This document shows, one piece after another, positions 55,860 through 64,000 of a stretch of DNA of 64,000 nucleotides. The stretch lies in contig NC_077235.1 of the NCBI RefSeq assembly GCF_027887165.1, positions 52,353,895-52,417,894 on the forward strand, read 5' to 3'. The DNA comes from Monodelphis domestica (lineage: Eukaryota; Chordata; Mammalia; Didelphimorphia; Didelphidae). The notes beneath the pieces are model-generated. The model made no database searches and was not told the origin of the DNA. It worked only from the letters and a program-made list of their open reading frames with translations. The stretch's first letter is position 1. Each line of letters begins with the position of its first letter. Both the position numbers and the translations under genes were made by a program.

Positions 55860-56140
55860 TCAGAGCTTAAGAGCTCCCAGATCTCTCTGTTTGGCTGGCG
55901 GAGCCGGTGATTTCCCTCCTCATTAATCGGACAGCATGCGGGTAATGCGGAGAGGAGTTTGACTGACAATATTTCAAGGTTACTCTTAAGAGCCTACAGT
56001 GAACCCCTGCGCCTGGACGAGCAGCTGCTGAGTGGAATTGTATGCAATTAAAACGACAGTGGGATTGTGTCGCCTCAGGCACACTCAATTGGTTTGAATT
56101 TACAGCTCTGGTTTGGTTGTCGGGCATCGCTTGGTTCCTT
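55860..56140. promoter_or_regulatory. Strong candidate for a conserved developmental enhancer
   Basis: Non-repetitive, with intact-looking CpGs and clustered binding-site-like words: 'cctcattaatcggacagc', 'gcgggtaatgcggagagg', 'acgagcagctgctgag' (CAGCTG E-box), 'tgtatgcaattaaaacgac' and 'ctcaattggtttgaattt'. It looks unlike the worn repeats on either side. The enhancer role is inferred from composition only. Confidence 0.4.
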
Positions 56141-56429
56141 TTGCCAAGTATTTGAGAACCCTACTTGCTAGATTTTGCTCTCCCCCTTGCCATTTTTCTA
56201 CACTTAACTCTAGAAAAGTCATCTATACTTTTGAACGTGAGAGGGAATAGAAGTAAGAACAGGCTATCTCCTTACACTCCTCCCCGCCCCATTCCCCTAA
56301 GAAAGAGAGGAAACCTAAATGACCACATTGTCCACAACAGCATCTTTATGTTTTCCGTGTGGTCATGTTCTTGGTCTGTGTTCTCAGTGCTGATTGCAAA
56401 TGTTGATAGTTTTACTTCTGCTGCTGGAG

Positions 56430-56690
56430 AGGTGAGAAGCAGTACCTTGTAGTTGATGGAGAGCAGGCCTTGGAGTCAGGAAGACCTGTGAAAAAAGGAT
56501 AGCAGTGATTATCAGAATGCCATGGTTAGATAGAGAGGAAAGGGTACTGATGTGTAGTCACAGGACCTGGGTTCAAATTCTGCCTCTGATACATACTGTG
56601 GTGGGGGTGGGATCTAAGTCCCTTCACTTATGGAGGCCTCACTCTTTTCATGACTCAATAGTTCCCGATCCTACAGTAACAAAGAAGGGA
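56430..56690 (+). repeat. Two overlapping SINE relics
   Basis: 'ccttggagtcaggaagacct' near 56468 and 'acaggacctgggttcaaatt' near 56561 mark two SINE bodies in series. Confidence 0.55.
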
Positions 56691-56969
56691 CATGTTTTTA
56701 GGACCTCTTGAAAAGAAGTCCTTTACCTGTGTTCAAAACTTGCCACTGATACAGACTGCCTGCTGCCTTGGTACCTTTTGTAATTCTAAGACTGAGATGC
56801 AGGAAATGCATTAATCTGCATTGGTGGAAGAGATTTTCACACTGGGGATTCTCTACATGGGTGAAATCATAGATTCGGGTCAAAAGAAAAAGAGAGAGAT
56901 TGGTTCCGTACAAAGAAATGAAACGGCTGATAATGAGACTGAGCTCATAGTGGAATGAATGGACAGGTA

Positions 56970-57130
56970 TAGGAGTTAGAGTAAGAAGATCTCCTTTGAG
57001 TGTCAGCTTCAGCTACTTTGTTTAGTAGCTGTTTAACCTTGGGTAAGTCCTTTACTCTGGGTCTCACTGTCTTCCTCTATAATGAGAAGATTGGAATAGA
57101 TATTACAGGTCCTTTCTGCTTCTCAATTCT
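56970..57130 (+). repeat. Mar1-type SINE relic
   Basis: 'ggagttagagtaagaagatc' then 'ttaaccttgggtaagtcctt' and 'gtcttcctctataatgagaa'. Confidence 0.5.
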
Positions 57131-57764
57131 TCCAGTAATGTTAAGCAAGATAGGTGTGGCTTTTAAATGGAAAATCCTTCTTGCTTTTTATCTACTAGAG
57201 AACAAGGCTTGAAAAGCCACACAGCCAGCATGTTGCTACCTGCTTGTTTATTTATTGTTGATTTTTTCTAATCATGTAATGGAATCTAGAGTTATTGTGA
57301 CTTAATCTCAAGTCAGAAATGAATCATAATTTTGTCACCTTCATCCAGATGATGGACCTGCGTTTTAGGATAGCAGCAGTAGCTGCAGACATTTCAAGGT
57401 TTCCAGTCAGATCTTCTAACTCCTGGCCCGAGATCCTAGCCATTGTACCACATTGCCTTCTAGAATCTCATGTGTATCTAATACAAATTAAAGGAGGCTA
57501 AGAGAAAACTTGTATTTCTTTCAGTGAGGTCAGCTTATAGGATCAGGCCATATACATACAGCCAACTCCAACGTTTCTTCTCCTAGTTTAACAGGCCAGA
57601 TGAGTTTTCCTGACTTTCTTTTTTGATTATTCAATTTAAAATGAACTAATCTAAAGAAGGAAACCTGTTTCCTACCTTTATAGAAGTGATTGCTGAGTAA
57701 AATTGCCTTTTCTTTTTAGTAGTTTCTGATGGCCTCCACTTAAAAGGCTTCTTCCCTTTTCCAG

Positions 57765-58069
57765 TGCCTTATTGGGACATAGAGGTGACCTTGGGATCTC
57801 AAGGGCTACCTCAAAAGAAGAGTTCTATCTCTGGCAAGGCCCTCCCAAGGCTTCATTCAGGTCCCAGTAAGAAATTGTCTGCAGTCCAAAAGTCACCCTT
57901 GTTAGACATGCGATGGTTTTTCACCAGAAAGTCACCACCAAGGCCCTCTTGGAGGACTCCTCCAGAATTGGTTTTAAAGGATTTCTATCTGCAGTTAGAG
58001 AGGAGAGTGACATCTCCAATAGGAAATTCACCAGTACTTGAAGTTCATCAGAGAATGTTGGCAAAGTAA
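57765..58069 (+). CDS. Possible terminal coding exon, unrecognised
   Basis: A pyrimidine-rich acceptor (ggcttcttcccttttccag, ending at 57764) immediately precedes a frame that stays open for about 100 codons to a TAA at 58067-58069. The product starts PYWDIEVTLGSQGLPQKK, is basic and Ser/Pro-rich, contains WFFTRKSPPRPSWRTPPE, and ends SPVLEVHQRMLAK. No ATG opens it near the acceptor, as expected for an internal or last exon. I recognise no family, no repeat, and no upstream partner exon. It could be a real last exon or a chance coincidence of an acceptor and a 300-base open frame. Confidence 0.3.
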
Positions 58070-58089
58070 AACCTGTCTTTATTCTCCCT

Positions 58090-58265
58090 CCCAGAGACTC
58101 CTTACAGAGCATTTTGTTTGTGACTCCCTTTGTGTCCTTAGCATACTCTGGCTATTCTACATTTGTACCCTCGTCTTCTTTACTCCTACTAAACTATGTG
58201 TTCCCTTAGGATAAGAACCAAGTTTTGTTCATTGCCGTGTCTCAGTGTCTAGCACAAAGGCCTTG
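58090..58265 (+). repeat. L2-like 3' relic
   Basis: 'aactatgtgttcccttagga' and 'gtctcagtgtctagcacaaa' resemble a worn L2 3' end. Confidence 0.4.
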
Positions 58266-58429
58266 TGCACAGTATACAGTGGCCCACTTTGTATATGAAT
58301 GTTGAATATAATGGTTTATATAGTTATGAAATTTACTACTGACTGTTCTTGAGATATATGAAAAATGGGGGCAGGGTTTCAGGAACACAATGTAGTAAAA
58401 GGGGTAATTTGACTGGAGGCCATTTGATG

Positions 58430-59885
58430 TTCCCTTTTTTCTTCTATTAGCCATTTCTAAACTCAATGACATCATCCTCCATTCTCTCCTTTTCTCCAGT
58501 TTTTGTTAAAGATGGAACTTTCTTCTTTCCAGGTACTCCTCTCTCTTTGTGATCTCATAGCCTCCTGGTCTCCTCCAACAGATTGCTGTCACAATCAACC
58601 CCCCCCCCCACCTTTCATTATATCTTTGTCTACTGGCTCTTTTCTTTCTGCCTACCAAAAAATGCTCTGGTATTTCCTGTCCATAAGATACTTTGCTTGA
58701 CTCCACCTTTCTCTTAAACTATTGTCTTTTGTTTCCCCTCTTTTCCTAACTGAACTCCACATCTTTTCTCATTTGCCTCTCAACGTCTTGCTATTGAGCT
58801 TCCCACCTCATCATTCAAACTGGTGTTTCCAATGTTAACAATCATGTTTTTTTAAGTTTTTGTCTTGATTTTTATGTCCTCATAGTTTTCCCCAGTATCC
58901 CTCCCCTTCCCCAAGAGTCATGCCATCTAACAAATGTTGATTTTAAGACAAAGAAGAAGGAAAAATCAGATCAGCACAACTGATCAGTACCTCAAAAACC
59001 AAGGATTCTCTCACTGGCCAAATCCAATAACTTTTCTCAGTCCTTGTGCTTCTTGGGCTTCTCTGGATTTCATGATACTTCAGGTTCTCCTTCTATCCCT
59101 CTGACATCTTTTTCTGTTTTCTTTGCTGGATCATCATCATCATCATCATCATCGATTCCCCAATTGTGGGTACATCTCAAGGCTCTGCTCTGAGGCCTGT
59201 GTTGTCCAAGCCTCTCCTCCTCACTCTTCATTTGTTCCTATTATCGTCCTTGTACAGATGTTCCCAGATTTATTTTTTCAGCTCTTGAATCTCCTTCAGA
59301 ATTCTACTCCTACATTTTATAGGAACTCCAAATTCAGATTATCCAATACAGAACTCTATCTTCCCCCCTAAAGCCTCTCCCTTTCCTGACTTCCCTATTT
59401 CTTTGGAAAGCCCCAACATCTTCCCACTAACTCAGGTTCACAGCCTTGCAGCTACCATTGACTCTACACTCTCCCTCACCCCACTCCCATCCCATTTTCA
59501 GCAAGGTACCAAATCTTGTCAATTCTCCTTCTATCACATCTCTTGATTCTGCATCTTTCTCCCACAGCCATTACCTGAGGTCATAGCCTCTTCACCTCTC
59601 CCCTAGACTAGCAATAGCCTCTTAATTGGTTGCCTTTTCTCAAGTCTCTCCCCTCTTTAATCTGTTCTCCACACAGTTGCCATATTGATATTCCTATAGC
59701 AAAGACAGGTTTAACTATGTTAGTTCCTTGCTCAAAAAGCTCCAGTGGCCCTCTTTTGTCTTGAGGCAAAAATGTGAACTCCGATGTTTTGGTATTTAAA
59801 ACCCTTCAAGATATGGCTTTCTGGTATTATTTTTTATTTCCTTCCCTTTACCTATTCTACATTCTGGCAAAACTGTTGTACTTAA
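58430..59885 (+). repeat. L2 LINE ORF2 region, interrupted by an L1 tail
   Basis: Ordered landmarks: 'acaatcaaccccccccccc'-type region near 58592, 'cccaattgtgggtacatctc' near 59159 (the GVPQGS block), 'aatagcctcttaattggttg' near 59612, and 'agctccagtggccctctttt' near 59739. 58848-58990 is a minus-strand L1 3' relic ('cagcacaactgatcagtacc'). Confidence 0.65.
59130..59153. repeat. (ATC)n short tandem repeat
   Basis: Eight ATC units inside the L2 copy, encoding a His run in one frame. Confidence 0.9.
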
Positions 59886-59889
59886 TGGG

Positions 59890-60720
59890 TTTTTTAACCT
59901 GATTTATTTTCTTTTAAAAATTAAATGCTTTTGCAAATAAATATTTACCTCTCTCCCTCTTGCTGCCTCTCTGCCTCCTCACACCATAGAAAACAAGAAC
60001 AATTCCCTGTTGCAACCATATATAGTTAAGCAAAACAAATCCTCACATTGGCCACTTCCAAAAGAATATGCCTTAGTATGCACTCTGAATCTATCACCTT
60101 TCTGGAGGTAGGCAGCAGGTTTCATCATCCAGCAGGCCTCCTCTGGAGCAGGCAGCAGGCCTCCTCTGGAATGAAGGTTGGCTATTGTGCCAAACACAGT
60201 TGGATTTTCAAATCTGATTGTTTTGACAGTGAATGTTTATTTCCATTGTATAAATTGTTTTCCTGGTTCTGACCCTTTTACTCTGTTAATACAAGTTTTC
60301 CCAAGCTTCCATGAAACTATTCCTTCATCATACATCCCCAACTGATGGACAACCCCTCAATTTTTAGTTTTTTTGCCATCAAAAAAAATAGCTGCTGTAA
60401 ATATTATAGAACATAAGAGTTGGAAGAGACCCTCAAGGCGAACAACTTGGAATCATACCCAGAGAGTTACAAAAATGTAACCCATAGAGATTCTCAAGGA
60501 GATCAGGGAAGAAGGAAAAAACCCCCAAGTTTTCATGTATCATTCTGAGTTAAGGGGAATCCAGCCATTCCCCAGTTGATGGGTACCCACTCAAAGCTAC
60601 AATTGTTTGCCACTGCAAACAGTGCTGCTGTAAATAGATTTGCACATAGGGACCTTTTTTCTCTTTCTTTGACCTCTTTGGAGTGTAGACCTAGCAGCAT
60701 TATTTTCAGATCCAAGGGCC
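59890..60720 (-). repeat. L1 3' region, minus strand, containing a duplicated cassette
   Basis: The reverse-strand L1 3' UTR ('ttaagcaaaacaaatcctca' near 60026, 'cattggccacttccaaaaga') leads to the ORF2 C-terminus at 60335-60400. The same L1 position then starts again at 60562 ('cagccattccccagttgatg'), after a non-L1 cassette. This double reading is explained by the duplication described for 60399-60561. Confidence 0.6.
60399..60561. repeat. Duplicated cassette, copy 1
   Basis: Copy of 61861-62023 with about four differences in 163 bases (about 97% identity). Similarity extends left to about 60335 with small indels. The content includes a MIR-like scrap ('agagttggaagagaccctca') and otherwise unassigned sequence. 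Confidence 0.85.
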
Positions 60721-60764
60721 AAAATTCCTACCCATTGATCCTAGTTCATAACATTCCACCTTCC

Positions 60765-61030
60765 TTCCCCATACTTTTGCACACAGGCCATTCTCCTTCC
60801 TGGAATGTCCCCCCCTTTCAACTCTGTCTTTTAGATAGTGCCATACCCCAAACACTTTGTATTTATTATCTATAGATTTTCTGTTTGCCTACCTATGTGC
60901 ATGTTGTTTCCCTCAGGAAGATGCAAGCTTCTCAAAGGTAGAACCTGTTTTGTTTTGATTTCTGTGTTTCCAGTGCCTAGCACATAGTACACACTTCATA
61001 GATCCTTGATGAATGAATGAATGGAAAATG
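60765..61030 (+). repeat. L2 3' end
   Basis: 'gccattctccttcctggaat', 'tccagtgcctagcacatagt' and the terminal 'tgaatgaatgaatgg' short repeat typical of L2 3' ends. Confidence 0.75.
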
Positions 61031-61249
61031 TAAGCAGATTGCATGAACAAATATGCATAAAGTCTCTGCATTGGAGAGACTTCAGAGGGCACCTATTCAA
61101 TTCCATTTTGAATGGGAATCATTTTTGCAATATTTCTGATCAAGCATTTTCAAAGTCTCCACTTGAAGATATCCAGGCAAAGACTGGATGATCACTTGTG
61201 TGCTGTTGAAGAGATTCAAGATTAACTCTAGAATATAGGATCATAGAGT

Positions 61250-61440
61250 TAGAGTTGGAGGAGAGCTTAGAGGTTGTCTGGTCCACCACCACCTCCATTT
61301 TACAAATGAGGAAATGGTACAACATAGCTAAGTGACTTGCCCAGGATATAATTTAACTAATAAGTATTAGATGTAGGGTTTTTGGATGTAGAGCTTTCTA
61401 TCTCAAGCCAAAGACTATCCACTGTACCATGCTGCTTCTC
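61250..61440 (+). repeat. MIR/Ther-type SINE
   Basis: 'tagagttagagttggaggag', 'attttacaaatgaggaaatg' and 'gtgacttgcccaggatataa' in order. Confidence 0.6.
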
Positions 61441-61464
61441 ATAGTCCCATGAGTTCGAATTCTG

Positions 61465-61870
61465 TCTCTTACTTTTTGTAATTAATAAAATTTATTTACA
61501 AGTGACTCAGCTCCTGCTTCTCCTCTCCCCATCACAGAAGGTATCATATGTATGTATATATGATGCATCATCATATAATATGTATATATACAAATTATGT
61601 CTTTCATGTTTCCATTTTCAGTTCATTCTTTGGAGGTACCATTCAGAGTTTAGTCTTCAAGTGTTCAATCTGTAGCTGTATATGCTGTTCATGATCCTGT
61701 TTAGTTCTTTCCAAGTTTTTTAAAGTTAGCATACTCATCATTTCTTATGGGATTGGTAGTATTCCATCACAGTTATTTACCAAGATTCATTTAGCCATTC
61801 CCCAACTGATGGACAACCCCTTAATTTTCAGTTTTTTGCCATCAAAAAAAGAGCTGCTGTAAATATTATA
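61465..61870 (-). repeat. L1 3' UTR and ORF2 end, minus strand
   Basis: T-rich start at the left, then 'ctgttcatgatcctgtttag', 'catcatttcttatgggattg' and 'agccattccccaactgatgg', which is the L1 order in reverse. Confidence 0.6.
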
Positions 61871-62023
61871 GAACATAAGAGTTGGAAGAGACCCTCAAGG
61901 CGAACAATTTGGAATCATACCCAGAGAGTTACAAAAATATAACCCATAGAGATTCTCAAGGAGATCAGGGAAGAAGGGAAAAACCCCCAAGTTTTCTTGT
62001 ATCATTCTGAGTTAAGGGGAATC
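61861..62023. repeat. Duplicated cassette, copy 2
   Basis: Partner of 60399-60561, same orientation, 1.46 kb away. Here the L1 sequence to its left reads once and continues naturally into the cassette, so this may be the older copy. Confidence 0.85.
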
Positions 62024-62029
62024 ACCTTA

Positions 62030-62650
62030 CCTCTCAAGATGGCCCATTGTACTGTTGGGAAGTTCTGATGGTTTGGAAGTTTTCCCTGACCTATTTGCAC
62101 TTTCCTAGATCTCTTTGCTCTGACTTGTGCCCTCTGGGGACACCCAGAAAAAAGTGTAATTCCCTGTCTGATAACAGCCATTTCCTTTTGCCCTGAGACA
62201 GGGCAGGCACATGCTGGTAATTAGAGAAATCCATTTTCCCTCTGGGGCATGCTTGTACCCACCTGGGGCAAAAAAGGAGAGGTCTGAGTTGGAGAGAAAA
62301 TATAAACCCAAAAGACTGGTGAGGTTAGTCACAGAATTTGCCAGATGAGGTAGTCAAAGTCAGGAAAAAGGGACTCTCATCTGACAACCTCATTCCCCAA
62401 AACTTTTGTTCAGTCCTATAAGACCAAGATGCTTGCCTTCCTTAAACCTTCCAGGTGGGTTTCATCAGGCTCTTCCTGACTCAGTTGGCCTCAATAACAA
62501 GCCATAACTTGCAGGACTTCAAGGCCACAATGGTATGTCTCTTCCTTCTTCCTCTCCCCAGGCCCCTTCCTCTAGGCCCACTCCAGTTTGTCTTTCTTAA
62601 AATGTAACTCCAGAATTGATCATGGTATTATTCCTCATGTGGTATAATTC
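62030..62650. other. Mostly unassigned
   Basis: 62560-62640 ('ccagtttgtctttcttaaaa') has weak CR1/L3-like similarity. No gene is seen. Confidence 0.3.
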
Positions 62651-63240
62651 AACAAAACCCCACAAGCACTTATGAAGGGCCTATTTTTTGCAAGTCAACA
62701 GGTGAGGTACTGGGGAGGCAGAAAAAAACAATGGGAGTGGCCCCTGTCCTCAAGGAATTTCCATTGTGCTGAAGGAATACAGGGGAGTGGGCACAGGTGA
62801 AGAAATTCAAAATCTATACTAAGAAATACAAAGTAAATTTCATGGAGAAGGAGCACCAATAACTAGGGAGATTAGGACTGAGCTTTTATACAACATGGCA
62901 TCTAAGATGTATCTAGAAGGAATTTAGGGATTTCAAGAGGCAAGGGTGAGGAGTAAGAGCATTTTAGGCATGGGCAGTGGAGGGAATGACATAGAGGCAG
63001 CAGATGGAACAATGAGTGCACAGAACAGCTGGCAGCCCAGCTTAACTGAATTAGAGAGCGGGAAGGGGAGTTATAGGATATAAAGTTGGCAAGGTAAGTA
63101 GGTGCCAGACTGTGATGCCAGACAGAGGAGTTTGTATCTTTTATTAGAAGCACCAGGGAGCTATTGAAGATTTTTGAAGTAGGGAGATTTGTGTTTTCCG
63201 AATATTAATTTGACACTCATGTGGAGGATGGAGTGGATAG
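62650..63240 (-). repeat. L2 LINE 3' region
   Basis: 'cctgtcctcaaggaatttcc' near 62744, 'gcattttaggcatgggcagt' near 62959 and 'agcaccagggagctattgaa' near 63148 are reverse-complement L2 landmarks in order. Confidence 0.65.
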
Positions 63241-63395
63241 AGGAGAGACTGGAGGCTGAGTAGTGTAACTATCCCCTCTTGCATTCTAGATATTGTGCCT
63301 TAGTGTTGTTAGATTGTGGTTAAAGAGTGGGTTGGTTCAAGGTTTGTTTTGGTTTGGTTTTTGGCTGCCATGTCACACTGTGTCTCATTGTTCTT

Positions 63396-63503
63396 CTTCT
63401 TATTTTAAAAATTTTTATTGATTAATTAATTTAGAATATTTTTCCATAGTTACAGGATTCCTTTTCTTTCCCTCCCTTCCTCTCTCCCCCCTCCCAGAGC
63501 CAA
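63396..63503 (-). mobile_element. 108-bp L1 3' tail with perfect 17-bp TSD
   Basis: On the minus strand it is the final piece of L1, with the purine-rich block and A-rich tail. Identical 17-mers, tgtgtctcattgttctt, flank it at 63379-63395 and 63504-63520. Confidence 0.85.
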
Positions 63504-63524
63504 TGTGTCTCATTGTTCTTACAG

Positions 63525-63800
63525 GCCTAAAACCCTTAGGGCTTTTTCATCTAAACTACTGTTAATTAGCCATGCCTCTCTAATTGTGAATTTGTCCAAT
63601 TTGGAGTTTTATTTAACCCAAGTATAGGACTTTACCTTTATCCCTATTTAATTTTATCTTATTTGATTCAGACCATAATTCTAGCTGGCCTAGATCTTTT
63701 GAGGTCCTGACTCTGGCATCCAGCATGTTCAAGGACTCATCTAGCTTAATGTCATTTGCAAAATTTCATAGATATGTCATCTGTGCCCAGAACCAAAGAC
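63525..63800 (-). repeat. CR1/L3 LINE relic
   Basis: 'aattttatcttatttgattc', 'agctggcctagatcttttga' and 'taatgtcatttgcaaaattt' are reverse-strand CR1/L3 landmarks in order. Confidence 0.65.
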
Positions 63801-63924
63801 ACCCCTTTTTTTGGAAATAAGTGGTCTCAAGAGCACCAGTACTTCAAAAAGTCTATAAAGGCTGCTCTTGTTTAAAGATTAATTCTTCTTTACAATGTGC
63901 CTTTGAACACATTCAAGAGAAATA

Positions 63925-64000
63925 TAGGGGACAGATAGGTGGCTCAGTAGATTGAGAGCCAGGCCAGATGTCTCCTAGCTGTGTCACTCTGGGTAAGTTC
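63925..64000 (+). mobile_element. tRNA-headed SINE, cut by the window edge
   Basis: 'ggggacagataggtggctca' and 'gtagattgagagccaggcc' match the head of the SINE family at 13843. A short internal deletion follows before 'tcctagctgtgtcactctgg'. Confidence 0.75.

Noticed and set aside
1..64000. CRISPR arrays, operons, integrons or other prokaryotic systems
   Set aside because: No regularly spaced direct repeats, dense coding or ribosome-binding sites. The content is typical of a mammalian chromosome.

Overview
The window looks like nuclear DNA from a marsupial mammal, and it is almost entirely intergenic or intronic. The evidence is the repeat mix. It contains L1 copies in marsupial style, many old L2 and CR1/L3 LINE relics on both strands, and MIR/Mar1-type SINEs. 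It also has tRNA-headed SINEs with a BovB/RTE-like 3' tail, and others ending in a short tail that contains an 'acagtattgactcc' motif. hAT and Tigger DNA transposons and one solitary LTR complete the set. No bacterial, phage or plasmid feature was seen. I cannot name the species; an opossum-like or other marsupial genome fits best.

Layout. 1-3.2 kb is an L2 copy broken by a hAT element, an L1 tail and a Tigger element that itself holds SINE sequence. 4.5-13.2 kb is L1-dense: one L1 keeps its 5' UTR but has lost ORF1 and the first part of ORF2, and further L1 tails follow head to tail. 13.6-20.8 kb is SINE/MIR/L2 territory with some non-repetitive blocks, one carrying a perfect TGACGTCA. 20.9-21.5 kb is the only clear CpG island. 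It has several ZNF143/SBS-like motifs, a CCAAT box and a plausible first coding exon on the + strand of a gene I do not recognise. 22.4-23.7 kb is L2. 24.03-24.98 kb is a minus-strand solo LTR with a 4-bp target duplication and an expanded GA tract. 26.5-34.5 kb holds L1, L2 and hAT copies. 34.85-35.43 kb is an inverted repeat with arms of about 240 bp and about 92% identity around a tRNA-Met-like sequence with anticodon TGT. 35.4-41.3 kb is CR1/L3 and L2, split by an L1 fragment with a perfect 20-bp target duplication. 42-57 kb is poorer in LINEs, richer in old MIRs, and has several non-repetitive blocks that look like conserved regulatory DNA. 57.77-58.07 kb has an open frame preceded by a good splice acceptor. 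58.4-64 kb returns to L2, L1 and CR1/L3, and includes a cassette of about 163 bp present twice at about 97% identity.

The most unusual object is the inverted repeat with the tRNA-like centre. Next are the unrecognised CpG-island gene, the possible coding exon near 57.8 kb, a repeat of about 220 bp present twice that I cannot classify, and the L1 fragment with a 20-bp duplication but no L1 3' end. Repeat family names come from recognising sequence by eye. Boundaries are approximate unless a target-site duplication is cited.
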